Shown one piece after another: positions 1 to 7,944 of a DNA stretch of 32,084 bases. The position numbers and the translations under genes are program-made. Position 1 is the first letter of the stretch. Each line of letters starts with the position of its first letter. Source of the stretch: Acidimicrobiia bacterium (lineage in GTDB: Bacteria; Actinomycetota; Acidimicrobiia; Acidimicrobiales; Bin134); NCBI GenBank assembly GCA_009843865.1, contig VYCQ01000039.1, positions 1 to 32,084 on the forward strand, in the 5' to 3' direction. The notes below the pieces were generated by a model that was given only the letters and a program-made list of their open reading frames with translations, was not told where the DNA came from and made no database searches.

Positions 1-18
1 CCCCCCCCCCCCCCCCCC
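1..18. repeat. 18-base poly-C run at the window edge
   Basis: The first 18 bases are all C and lead into the reading frame of a truncated restriction gene. No other run of this length occurs in the window. It could be a sequencing artefact: poly-G at the 3' ends of reads in two-colour chemistry appears as poly-C at the left edge of a contig. It could also be a real homopolymer tract inside res. The edge position favours artefact. Confidence 0.85.
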
Positions 19-44
19 GAGAGAAAAAACAACCCACACCTCCG

Positions 45-1616
45 GTGGTCATCTTCGTGGTGGACAACATTCGCAATGCCACCGCGCTCTATGAACACCT
101 AGCTGGAGGCATCGAAGCCGACGGCACACTACGTCAGGGCGCTTACCCTGAACTGTCCAATGTAGATGAGCATGGCAGGTGGCATAGCTCACCACGCACT
201 CTGGTGGTCCACAGCAAGGTAGCCAAAGACGATGCCATCCCCGACCCGCTCAAAGCTCTGCTAGTGCAGACCGCGAACGTTGACAGCAAAACAGATGCCG
301 AGGCCGCGGTACGCAAGATGCTCAACACCGTGGGCAAAGCAGGAGAGCCCGGTGCCAATGTTCGTTGCGTGGTGTCGGTGGCCATGCTCACCGAGGGGTG
401 GGATGCTCGCACCGTAACTCACATCGTAGGCTTTCGAGCTTTCAGTACCCAGCTTTTGTGCGAGCAGGTCACCGGGCGAGCGCTGCGCCGCACTGCTTAC
501 GACGCGCTGCGAAAAACCGATGATGGCCGCGTGTTGCTCGAGCCTGAGTATGCCGAGGTGGTGGGCATCCCCTTTGAGTTCATGCCCGGTGCCACCGAGG
601 TGAACAAAAACCCCAAATCGCCCAAACCCTGCACCCGAGTCCACACGGTGCCTGACCGTCGCCACCTCAGGGTGGCATGGCCCCAAGTGATCGACTACGT
701 GCGGCTTACCCCCCAGGGGCGGTTCGCCCTAGAACTCGACCAAGTAAAACCGTGGCAGCCCAGCCCCCAGAAGACAGCCACCATGACCGCGCTAGAAGGC
801 TCGGTGGGCAAAACATCCATCATCAGCTCGCAGTTAGATAATGAGCGCCAACGCACTGCTCAGATAGAACTGGCTTCAGAGATCGCCCGGGCCATGACCA
901 CCGGCGACTCCAACCACACCTCCAAAACACGCGAACAAGGCCGAACATCGCTGTTTCGCTCCGCGCTAGTAGCGGTGAGCCAATGGGCCGACCATCCCAA
1001 TGTTAAAGGCGGCAAAGCTGTCGAACCTTACGACCTTCGGCCCATCGCAGCCGACCCGACCAACCTCCAAGAAGCCGCCGAAGCCATCTTGGATGCCTGC
1101 AACTTCGGTGCTGAGTCCGAATCGTCCCGGCGGGCCCGGCTGGCTCAGCCCACGGTGGCCGACACCGCTCAGGTGGACTTCGAAACCACCCTGGCCCACA
1201 TTCATGAGGCCCACCACTCCGAACTCTCACACGCTGCCTGCCACTCTTACCTTGAACTGCGCTGCGCTAAAGCACTCGACAACGACCCACGCGTTACGGC
1301 CTGGGTGCGCAACTTCCAGTTGGGCTGGAGCATTCCCTATTGGGACGAAACCTTGTGGCGGCGCTATGAGCCCGATTTCGTGGCCAAGCTAGAGGGTGGA
1401 ATGAACCTCATCGTGGAGTGCAAGGGCGTGTGGGACGACAAAACCACCACTGTCAAACAGTGGACAGAGAATTATTGGATTCCCTGCGTGGCCGGCACCG
1501 TCGAGCTTCCCGATGAACTACGCCGCTGGCACTACGGGGTGATTGACGACGACAAGTCGGTGCGCCACCAACTCGATCTGGCCATCAAGGCAGCCCTAAA
1601 GGAAGGACCAGCGTAG
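45..1616 (+). CDS. res: Type III-like restriction enzyme Res subunit, 3' part (helicase C domain plus nuclease)
   Basis: This is the C-terminal part of a restriction subunit that works with the adjacent methyltransferase, using ATP-driven helicase/translocase activity and cutting unmodified DNA. The frame stays open from base 45 to the window edge, so the GTG at 45 is probably internal and helicase domain 1 (Walker A, DEAD box) is missing. Visible are helicase motif V (residues 110-121, VSVAMLTEGWDA) and motif VI (141-149, QVTGRALRR). A PD-(D/E)xK nuclease site follows near the C terminus, with PD at 443-444 and ECK at 458-460. Its stop codon overlaps the mod start by one base, so the two genes are co-transcribed. 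Family members are about 1000 residues, so about half is absent. The cytoplasmic restriction role is well supported; classification as true type III rather than a type III-like relative is less certain. Confidence 0.88.
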   Translation: MVIFVVDNIRNATALYEHLAGGIEADGTLRQGAYPELSNVDEHGRWHSSPRTLVVHSKVAKDDAIPDPLKALLVQTANVDSKTDAEAAVRKMLNTVGKAGEPGANVRCVVSVAMLTEGWDARTVTHIVGFRAFSTQLLCEQVTGRALRRTAYDALRKTDDGRVLLEPEYAEVVGIPFEFMPGATEVNKNPKSPKPCTRVHTVPDRRHLRVAWPQVIDYVRLTPQGRFALELDQVKPWQPSPQKTATMTALEGSVGKTSIISSQLDNERQRTAQIELASEIARAMTTGDSNHTSKTREQGRTSLFRSALVAVSQWADHPNVKGGKAVEPYDLRPIAADPTNLQEAAEAILDACNFGAESESSRRARLAQPTVADTAQVDFETTLAHIHEAHHSELSHAACHSYLELRCAKALDNDPRVTAWVRNFQLGWSIPYWDETLWRRYEPDFVAKLEGGMNLIVECKGVWDDKTTTVKQWTENYWIPCVAGTVELPDELRRWHYGVIDDDKSVRHQLDLAIKAALKEGPA

Positions 1617-4288
1617 TGGCCCGGCGATCCTCCGGCCCGCCCCGCCCGCCGGGGTCGTACCGCCACGAGCAGGCATCACGGGTATACCAGCCCACAGCCG
1701 AGACGGCACCGCTGATGGACGACGAGCAGCGCCAACCCAAGGAGTTCACCGTGACCCGTGTCGAAAATGACATTCCCGTTGAGCAGGCGGCCACCGACCG
1801 AGCCGCCCAGCCCGTGCCCCGGCTGGCTTGGGATCGCCAAGGCCATACCTCGGCCGACGACGGCCCCCACCACTTCGCGGGAACACCGCTGTACACCAGG
1901 GAGAAGATCAACCCCCTCACCATGATCGATCAGCTTCGCCGCCCCGACGCCGGGGTGCCGCTCAATTTGCTCGACGACTTCAACGGTCTGCCCGCCGACG
2001 CCCAGAAGTGGGAGTTCTACCAGCACTCCGGGCACTGGCAGAACCGCCTCATCCACGGCGACTCCGCTGAGGTGATGCAATCGCTTATCGCCCGCGATGG
2101 CCTAGCCGGACAAGTGCAGATGATCTATTTCGACCCGCCCTACGGCATCAAATACAACTCCAACTTCATGGTTGCCACCGACAAGCTTGAAACCAAGAAC
2201 GACGATACCGGCATACCAGTGGGCGACACCCTACCTATCAAGGCTTTCCGGGATACCTACCGCAACGGCATCCACTCCTATCTTGACGAAATCCACGAGC
2301 GACTGGTGCTATTCCGTGAGCTGTTGGCGGATTCAGGCTCGCTGTTCTTACAGATCGGCGATGACAACGTTCACCGCTTGGCCGTGCTCTGCGATGAAGT
2401 ATTTGGAGAAGAAAATCGTGTGGCAACAATTACTTGGCGACCGACTGGCGGGTCATCGGCAAAGACTCTGCCAGAATCGGCGAGCTACTTGCTTTGGTAT
2501 GCCAAGAACAAGGAAAGAGTCAAGTATCGACAACTATATGAGCCCTTGAGTCGTCGAGAAATGGTTGAAGAGTGGAATAAGAGTTTCTCTACTCCAAAGG
2601 TTGAAATGCCTGATGGCACAACAAGCAGATTGACCAAATCGGACGCCATCGATCCAGACAATCAACTTCCCAAGGGTGCTCGAATATTTCGCGACATGCC
2701 TCTTACTTCTCAAGGGGCATCAAATTCAGGAAGGACCTGTTCTTATGTGTTTGACGAAGTAATATACCACTCAGGAAACACGCGCCAGTGGCGTGTGTCT
2801 ACTCCTACGGAGTACACACACGCCACTGAGGCGGAGGCACGCGCCATTGGAGTGAATTCGCCGCCTGACGGCGGCGAAAAAGAACTGTGTGGTTTAGATC
2901 GCCTTGCCAAATTAGGGCGGCTTTACGGAACCGGTGAAGGCGGTGATCTTCACTGGAAGCAGTACGAAAACGAAATACCTGGACGCCGTATCGACAATGT
3001 TTGGAACATGGTAATGAAGACTTCCAACAAGCGTTACGTCGTCCAAGTCGCCAACACTGCCGTTGAGCGCTGCATCCTCATGGCTACCGATCCCGGCGAT
3101 CTTGTCCTAGACCCCACCTGTGGCTCCGGGGTCACACCGCATATGGCCGAGCATTGGGGACGGCGCTGGATCGGCATCGATGCCGGTCGCGTGTCCATCG
3201 CAGTAACCCGCCGCCGCCTGCTCACCACTACCCATCCCTGGTACCTCACCCGCGACGGGGGCAGCGATCCAGCCGCAGGGCTGGATATAGAGACGATGCA
3301 ACGAGTCTCCGCCGCCACGCTGGCCTACGACACGGTGAATGATCCCGAGAACACCATCTACTTGGTCGACCGGCCCAAACAAGACACCAGGCGCTCCCGG
3401 CTAACTGGACCGTTCACAATAGAATCGGCATCGCCCTACGCCTACCTACCTTTCAGCGAAGACCCTGCTGCGCCAGCCACCGACATCGGCGCTGCCGAAG
3501 GTCAGAATGCCCAGCGATTACTTGAAGCGCTAATCGCTCACCCCATCTGCGATGCCTCGGGCCAAGAGGTGCTGAGCGTGGTCGAGACCACCCCGTGGCC
3601 CCGCGGCCAACTAGTATCGCACGAAGCCGACTGCACCGCACCGGGCCGAGAAACCCGGCTCGCCGCGGCCATCATGCTGGCCGCCTCCGACATCACAGTG
3701 AGCGCGGAGATGATCGCACGAGCCGCCAGCGAGGCCCGGCGAGCTCGTCACGACATCTCTGATCTCATCATCGTGGCCAGCGCCTTCGAAGATGCCGCCA
3801 GCGCCGATGCCGGTGCGGTGCGAGTCCACAAGGTAGCCGCGTCGCGCGATCTGCAAATCCCCGGTTTGGGCAACGAACCCGATGCCGGTGCTTTCACCCT
3901 GCTAGGCGAGCCCGATGTGTTCTGCGATCGCGACGGCGAGGGCAATCTGGTTGTCGAGCTGGCGGGCTACGACACCTACGACCCCTCCACGGGAAGGGTC
4001 AAGCAAGCGAGTGGTGCCGATGTGGACTGCTGGATGGTCGACACCGATCACGACGGCACTGGTTTCTTCCCCCGATTGGTGTACTTGCCTGCCTTCAAGC
4101 GGGGCGATCCCCAGATCAAGCGCTTAGTCAAGTCACTCGGCAAAGACCTCGACAAGACAGCAGAGGAAGCCCTGTGCGGTACCACCTCGCAACCCTTTTC
4201 CCCGCCCCGTCCCGGCAACAACGTGGCTGTCAAGATAATCACCCGCACCGGTGCCGAGATGACCGCGATTGCCCACCCACCAGCATAA
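1616..4288 (+). CDS. mod: Type III-like DNA methyltransferase (Mod), beta-class
   Basis: S-adenosylmethionine-dependent adenine methyltransferase that supplies protection, and normally target recognition, for the Res subunit upstream. The motif order is beta-class: DPPY (residues 173-176) precedes the SAM-binding motif DPTCGSG (499-505), and the target recognition domain lies between them (about 265-465). The GTG start overlaps the res stop by one base and has a GGAAGG ribosome site about ten bases upstream. The protein has 890 residues, longer than a minimal Mod, with an uncharacterised C-terminal region of about 360 residues that probably contacts Res. Base composition is odd: the recognition domain (about 2400-3050) is visibly poorer in GC than its flanks (42% in 2521-2580 against 67% in 3121-3180, counted by hand). 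It also contains a large inverted repeat. This suggests the recognition domain was exchanged. Confidence 0.9.
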   Translation: MARRSSGPPRPPGSYRHEQASRVYQPTAETAPLMDDEQRQPKEFTVTRVENDIPVEQAATDRAAQPVPRLAWDRQGHTSADDGPHHFAGTPLYTREKINPLTMIDQLRRPDAGVPLNLLDDFNGLPADAQKWEFYQHSGHWQNRLIHGDSAEVMQSLIARDGLAGQVQMIYFDPPYGIKYNSNFMVATDKLETKNDDTGIPVGDTLPIKAFRDTYRNGIHSYLDEIHERLVLFRELLADSGSLFLQIGDDNVHRLAVLCDEVFGEENRVATITWRPTGGSSAKTLPESASYLLWYAKNKERVKYRQLYEPLSRREMVEEWNKSFSTPKVEMPDGTTSRLTKSDAIDPDNQLPKGARIFRDMPLTSQGASNSGRTCSYVFDEVIYHSGNTRQWRVSTPTEYTHATEAEARAIGVNSPPDGGEKELCGLDRLAKLGRLYGTGEGGDLHWKQYENEIPGRRIDNVWNMVMKTSNKRYVVQVANTAVERCILMATDPGDLVLDPTCGSGVTPHMAEHWGRRWIGIDAGRVSIAVTRRRLLTTTHPWYLTRDGGSDPAAGLDIETMQRVSAATLAYDTVNDPENTIYLVDRPKQDTRRSRLTGPFTIESASPYAYLPFSEDPAAPATDIGAAEGQNAQRLLEALIAHPICDASGQEVLSVVETTPWPRGQLVSHEADCTAPGRETRLAAAIMLAASDITVSAEMIARAASEARRARHDISDLIIVASAFEDAASADAGAVRVHKVAASRDLQIPGLGNEPDAGAFTLLGEPDVFCDRDGEGNLVVELAGYDTYDPSTGRVKQASGADVDCWMVDTDHDGTGFFPRLVYLPAFKRGDPQIKRLVKSLGKDLDKTAEEALCGTTSQPFSPPRPGNNVAVKIITRTGAEMTAIAHPPA
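2786..2828. repeat. 43-base near-perfect inverted repeat inside the mod recognition domain
   Basis: The outer arm CAGTGGCGTGTGT (2786-2798) pairs perfectly with ACACACGCCACTG (2816-2828). The inner arm ACTCC (2801-2805) pairs with GGAGT (2809-2813) around a three-base loop. Position 2800 also pairs with 2814, and 2799/2815 is the only mismatch, giving 19 of 20 pairs. The reading frame passes through without interruption. A direct repeat, CACGCGCCAGTGG / CACGCGCCATTGG, flanks it at 2780-2791 and just after 2836. It may be a small inserted palindromic element. Confidence 0.8.
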
Positions 4289-4309
4289 ACGAGGACATGG
4301 ACTTACCGA

Positions 4310-5542
4310 TTAGCCAGCCCAAAGAGCGCTTACCGGCACCGCACTGATCCGCTCTCCGAGTTCGTAGCTCTGCGGCCCGGTGTGCAGCACAACCCCGGCG
4401 ACAAACCGATCGCCTAAGCGATCTCGGAGCCAGCGCAAATGGCGAGCATGGTTGTTGGTGGGCGCTCCAGACGACTTGATCTCCAAAGCTACCACCTGCT
4501 GACCATCAAATTCGGCGATCACATCAATCTCATGTCGGCCTTGCGCGTCTCTCAAATGGTATAGCTGTGGAAAAAGATCGCTAACTGCGGCTTCAGAGCG
4601 GAGTTGAGCAACCACAAAAGTCTCAATGAATCGGCCCAAAAGATCGCTATCTCTGATCAAAGTCTCTTCGGTCGCACCGACCACTGCGCTCAACAGGGCA
4701 GGATCGATCAGGTAGCGCTTGGGTGATTTCACTAGTCGAGACAGGCGATTGGAGTGCCAAGAGGGCAATTCGTCGATAATTCTTAGATTGCTCAAAAGCT
4801 GCCGGTAAGCATTGCCAGTCTCCCGGTTAACACCCGCTGCCGTATAGATAGCCTTGTCTTCAACCACACCGGCTGAATTCAAAGCGTATGCCTCAAAGTA
4901 CCGGCTTAGCCGTTGGGGATCGCGTTGTGGAGCCATACCAAGGGTATCGCGCTCGACGACCTGCCTGATGTAGCTCCTGAGCCACCGTCGCCTTTGCAAC
5001 TGCGCTGTTCCCAACGCTACCTCAGGAAATCCGCCCCTTAAAGCAAGAGCGATGTAGCCGCGCAAATCCGGCGTATCAGACGTAGGATTCAAGTTATCCC
5101 CGGCGGCTATCCGATCTAATAGCGGGCGTGACGGATTCTCCGCCATCTCCGACACGCTCAGAGGATGCATGTCTACCCATACCAGCCTTCCTGTTCCTGC
5201 CCAGGTGCTTTCGTCCAAGCTGGCGCGGGCCGATCCCGTGATGATGAAGCGACCCGGATAACTCTCTGAATCAACAGCCCGCTTGACCGCCCCCAAGACC
5301 CCTGGAACCGCCTGCCATTCATCGAGCAACACTGGCTCAGCAAGCCCGCGCAGCGCAACATCAGGATCGGCCTCGAAAGCCGCCGCTTCTATCGCCCTGT
5401 CTAAACGAATCGCTGTGGCAGCATAGCGGAGGGCAGTCGTCGTCTTTCCCGAAGCCCTTGGCCCCACTAAAAAGATGGCAGGCACTTCAGCCAACAAGCC
5501 TGAGATCAAAGGATCTACAAGCCGATAACGATAATCGTCCAC
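4310..5542 (-). CDS. AAA family ATPase with C-terminal DUF4143
   Basis: A stand-alone ATPase of the widespread AAA/DUF4143 family, whose cellular role is generally unknown. It shows Walker A GPRASGKTT (residues 27-35), Walker B VLLDEWQ (71-77) and an IITGSAR sensor-like motif (100-106). The C-terminal DUF4143 region has nuclease-like residues EIDV (338-341) and EIKSS (354-358), resembling a PD-(D/E)xK core. The 410-residue length is normal for the family. The start is a GTG, as no better ATG lies upstream in frame. The gene converges on mod with a 21-base gap and no visible terminator, and sits in the same GC-rich block as the restriction system and the toxin-antitoxin pair. A defence or mobile-element role is suggested by this context only. 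Confidence 0.85.
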   Translation of the reverse strand: MDDYRYRLVDPLISGLLAEVPAIFLVGPRASGKTTTALRYAATAIRLDRAIEAAAFEADPDVALRGLAEPVLLDEWQAVPGVLGAVKRAVDSESYPGRFIITGSARASLDESTWAGTGRLVWVDMHPLSVSEMAENPSRPLLDRIAAGDNLNPTSDTPDLRGYIALALRGGFPEVALGTAQLQRRRWLRSYIRQVVERDTLGMAPQRDPQRLSRYFEAYALNSAGVVEDKAIYTAAGVNRETGNAYRQLLSNLRIIDELPSWHSNRLSRLVKSPKRYLIDPALLSAVVGATEETLIRDSDLLGRFIETFVVAQLRSEAAVSDLFPQLYHLRDAQGRHEIDVIAEFDGQQVVALEIKSSGAPTNNHARHLRWLRDRLGDRFVAGVVLHTGPQSYELGERISAVPVSALWAG

Positions 5543-5563
5543 AACATGATGCTACTGGCTGAA

Positions 5564-5624
5564 TCGCGCTTTGGCGCGGTCTAAAATCGTGTTTTGGCGC
5601 GACTCTCAGTCGCGCTTTGGCGCG
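5564..5624. repeat. Three imperfect copies of a TCGCGCTTTGGCGCG repeat, with an inverted repeat
   Basis: TCGCGCTTTGGCGCG occurs at 5564-5578 and 5610-5624, and the variant TCGTGTTTTGGCGCG at 5587-5601, starting 23 bases apart. Between copies two and three is a perfect inverted repeat, GCGCGACT (5597-5604) and AGTCGCGC (5608-5615), with a three-base loop. The array lies between two divergent starts (the DUF4143 ATPase and vapB), so it may bind a regulator, or it may be debris of a repetitive element. Confidence 0.7.
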
Positions 5625-5663
5625 GGCCATGCAAGAGGGCAATTGCCCCGCTAAGCATTATGA

Positions 5664-5700
5664 TTGCCCACAAGATAAGCTATTGTGGTAAAATAGATCA
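5664..5700 (+). promoter_or_regulatory. Candidate promoter and operator of the vapBC pair
   Basis: An inverted repeat, CCACAA (5668-5673) and TTGTGG (5683-5688), lies directly in front of the antitoxin start, where VapB-type antitoxins usually bind to repress their own operon. A TAAAAT -10-like box is at 5689-5694. The ATG at 5701 falls about where transcription would begin, and no Shine-Dalgarno sequence precedes it, so the message may be leaderless. A possible -35 (TTGCCC, 5664-5669) has a rather long 19-base spacer. Confidence 0.45.
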
Positions 5701-5949
5701 ATGAGTGGGACACATGCTCTAATAGTGGGAAATCGGGGTAGGGTGGTCATCCCAGCGAAAGTGCGGGAGCGAGCCAATCTACGTGAGGGCAGGCCACTGA
5801 TCCTGTTAGAGACCCCTGAAGGCTTAGTGCTGCTAACCCGCGAGCAGCTCCGTGCCCGGGTGTGCCGCGAATTTCACGGGCTCGATCTGGTGGCCGACTT
5901 GCTCGCCGATCGACGCCGAACCGCCGCCCTTGAAGATGCAACAGTGTGA
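5701..5949 (+). CDS. vapB: AbrB/MazE-type antitoxin (VapB-like)
   Basis: Small DNA-binding antitoxin expected to neutralise the PIN-domain toxin downstream and to repress the operon. Residues about 6-50 form a swapped-hairpin AbrB domain, recognisable from the pattern GNRGRVVIPAKVRERANLREG and the following LLETPEGLVLL strand. The C-terminal part (about 55-82) is Arg- and Asp-rich and would wrap the toxin. The 82-residue length is typical. Its stop codon lies inside GTGA, overlapping the toxin start, which is the usual coupling of antitoxin and toxin translation. Confidence 0.87.
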   Translation: MSGTHALIVGNRGRVVIPAKVRERANLREGRPLILLETPEGLVLLTREQLRARVCREFHGLDLVADLLADRRRTAALEDATV

Positions 5950-6314
5950 ACACCGTCCTTGATACCTCGGCGATCTTGGCATTCGTTCAAGATGAAGACG
6001 GCTCAACAGCAGTTGAAGAAGCACTGCTTAACGGCGCGGTGTGCGGAGCCGCTAACTGGTCAGAGGTCGCGCAGAAGGTGCTGGCCGCAGACCGTGATTG
6101 GGACCTCGTCCGAGCGCTTCTTCTCAGCTATGAAGTCCACATCGAACCGGTGACCGCCGACGATGCCGAATGGGCGGCTCTACGCTGGCAAACAGGAGAA
6201 AGGCTGTCGCTGGCCGACCGACTCTGCATGGCTCTGGCCACCCGGCTCGACACCGATGTGCTCACCGCCGACACAACATGGGGATCAACAGACCAGATAT
6301 CACAAATCCGGTGA
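5946..6314 (+). CDS. vapC: PIN-domain ribonuclease toxin (VapC-like)
   Basis: Putative RNase toxin of a type II toxin-antitoxin module. The PIN fold is shown by the N-terminal VLDTSAILA motif with its first acidic residue, and by the later cluster LSLADRLCMALA followed by DTDVLTADTTW, which supplies the other metal-binding aspartates. Length is 122 residues, standard for VapC. The GTG start overlaps the antitoxin stop by three bases. VapC enzymes normally cleave tRNA or rRNA and slow growth when the antitoxin is degraded; the target here cannot be told from sequence. It closes the GC-rich accessory block, and base composition drops right after it. Confidence 0.88.
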   Translation: MNTVLDTSAILAFVQDEDGSTAVEEALLNGAVCGAANWSEVAQKVLAADRDWDLVRALLLSYEVHIEPVTADDAEWAALRWQTGERLSLADRLCMALATRLDTDVLTADTTWGSTDQISQIR

Positions 6315-6319
6315 AACGG

Positions 6320-6472
6320 CTAGCGAAAAAATCTACCACCACCGCGAAAAATGGCATTGCCCACCATACGCCGAACAACACGTTTGCCAATCTTGCCTTT
6401 CTTAGCAGCATTGACATCGCCCATACGTTTGACTAGCTGATACAGAAATCCGCGTGTTTTATTACTACCCAT
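6320..6472 (-). CDS. Small basic protein of unknown function (50 residues)
   Basis: The frame starts at the ATG at 6472 and gives a 50-residue, very basic product with the pattern MGSNKTRGFLYQL, then GDVNAAKKGKIGKR and two closely spaced arginines. I recall similar small conserved hypothetical proteins with a GDVNAxxKGKxGKR core, but cannot name a family. An in-frame start 66 bases further upstream is possible but adds a segment of different character. It converges on vapC with a five-base gap, so its 3' end lies at the accessory-block boundary and could be either natural or truncated. A nucleic-acid-binding role is only a guess from its charge. Confidence 0.45.
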   Translation of the reverse strand: MGSNKTRGFLYQLVKRMGDVNAAKKGKIGKRVVRRMVGNAIFRGGGRFFR

Positions 6473-6543
6473 AAATTCAACTCTAACAAAGGAGTGTGAC
6501 GAGTTGCCCCACAACACAAGGTCATTCGCTATAGGCAATGCCG

Positions 6544-7923
6544 TTAGCTGGCTCGGGTTGTGATTAGTTGCACTCGCTGAGCAGTGTCGATCTTCATGTT
6601 GTTTAGTTCATCGGTGTAGAAAAACTTTTCCTTACCAAAGGCTGGCCGCAGCTCATCTAGCCAGGATGCCTTCTCATCATATGCAGCAAAAAAAAGCTTA
6701 TTAACCCACTCTGGATTACGAGCTTGCACAAACTTGAGGGCAATCACCTTCTCTCCCCCTATCTCAGCAATTCCATCCACCATCACCTTGCCTGGCGTTG
6801 CCGACATTGACGGCCCCCGCCAAGTTCTGGCCAATCCAGACACCTGCTTATAGGCATCGGTATAAATCTGATAAGCCTCAACCAAAGGCACCTCGAAATA
6901 ACGCCTAGCCCCCGTGTCTCGTTCCACGAACATGTAATACGGAACCGCTCCTAACTTCACCTCAGTGGTAATCATGTCAGCCCAAGTACTAGCACTATCG
7001 TTCACATGGCGAATCAGCGGGGCTTGACAGCGCACCACCGCACCGGTGTTAACTATGCGTCGCAACGCCTCTTGAGATACCTCAGTAGATAGCTCAACTG
7101 GGTGGGAGTAATGCGCCATGATGGCCAAATGGCGACCAGAAGCCACGATCTCTTCAAACAAACGCAACAGATCATCAGCCTCTTGCCCGTTAGTGAACAT
7201 ATAAGGCCAATAAGCCGGGGCCTTAGTGCCAAAACGAATAGTATCAATCTCTAAAGCATCATCTAACAAGGGCTCCACATAACGGCGAATCAAATCGGTG
7301 CGCATGATCATCGGATCACCACCGGTAAACAGCACATCTGAAACAGTGGGATGCAGCTTCAAATACGAAACCAACCGATCGATTTCCTTACTAGCAAACT
7401 TCAGATCATCTATCCGCACAAACTGAGGCCAACGAAAACAATAAGTGCAATAAGCATGACAAGTTTGGCCCTGAGTGGGGAAAAACAGCACCGTCTCACG
7501 GTACTTGTGCTGCAAACCTTGCATCACCTCTTCTTCAAGGTAGCCAGCATTCATCTCTACCTGACCAGCAGGATGCGGGTTGAGGCTGAGCTGAATCTCC
7601 TGAGCGGCAGCCTTTATGTCTGCTGAAGAAGCATCTGCTTTTATTAAATCGGCGATACAAGTGAAATTTTCTGGATCCAACATGCCTTCTTGCGGAAAAG
7701 TAAGCTGAAACATGGGATCATTGGGCACATTGTCCCAATCAATAAGCTGCTCACACACATAATTATTAGTTTTGAACGGCAAAACCGACCCCACCACACG
7801 AGTCACCATGCGCTGATGCGCGCTCATCCGCTCAAAGCCAGGCACATCTTCTAAATTGCGAAGCTGAAAAGTGCGAAATGCTTGGGATTCGTTATTGCTA
7901 GTAATGTTTCTTAACTTAAACAC
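6544..7923 (-). CDS. kamA: KamA family radical SAM protein (lysine 2,3-aminomutase-like)
   Basis: Radical S-adenosylmethionine and PLP enzyme of the lysine 2,3-aminomutase family, which moves an amino group from C2 to C3 of an amino acid. The iron-sulfur motif CxxxCxxC is at Cys155, Cys159 and Cys162, and the SAM-contacting GGDP motif at 201-204. The PLP-lysine region is atypical: known aminomutases carry PGGGGK, whereas this protein has ATPGKVMVDG, making Lys379 the candidate. The substrate (lysine, glutamate, arginine or other) is therefore uncertain. The 459-residue length fits the family. The GTG start has only a distant GAAGAG ribosome site. It lies 21 bases after the rhomboid-like gene and is probably co-transcribed with it. 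Confidence 0.85.
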   Translation of the reverse strand: MFKLRNITSNNESQAFRTFQLRNLEDVPGFERMSAHQRMVTRVVGSVLPFKTNNYVCEQLIDWDNVPNDPMFQLTFPQEGMLDPENFTCIADLIKADASSADIKAAAQEIQLSLNPHPAGQVEMNAGYLEEEVMQGLQHKYRETVLFFPTQGQTCHAYCTYCFRWPQFVRIDDLKFASKEIDRLVSYLKLHPTVSDVLFTGGDPMIMRTDLIRRYVEPLLDDALEIDTIRFGTKAPAYWPYMFTNGQEADDLLRLFEEIVASGRHLAIMAHYSHPVELSTEVSQEALRRIVNTGAVVRCQAPLIRHVNDSASTWADMITTEVKLGAVPYYMFVERDTGARRYFEVPLVEAYQIYTDAYKQVSGLARTWRGPSMSATPGKVMVDGIAEIGGEKVIALKFVQARNPEWVNKLFFAAYDEKASWLDELRPAFGKEKFFYTDELNNMKIDTAQRVQLITTRAS

Positions 7924-7944
7924 AAATCTGGTTTGCTCTTCATT

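Noticed and set aside
1000-1392. Long alternative frames within res
   Set aside because: GC-rich sequence gives few stop codons in other frames. The product is Pro/Thr/Ser-rich with no motifs, while the res frame carries helicase and nuclease motifs.
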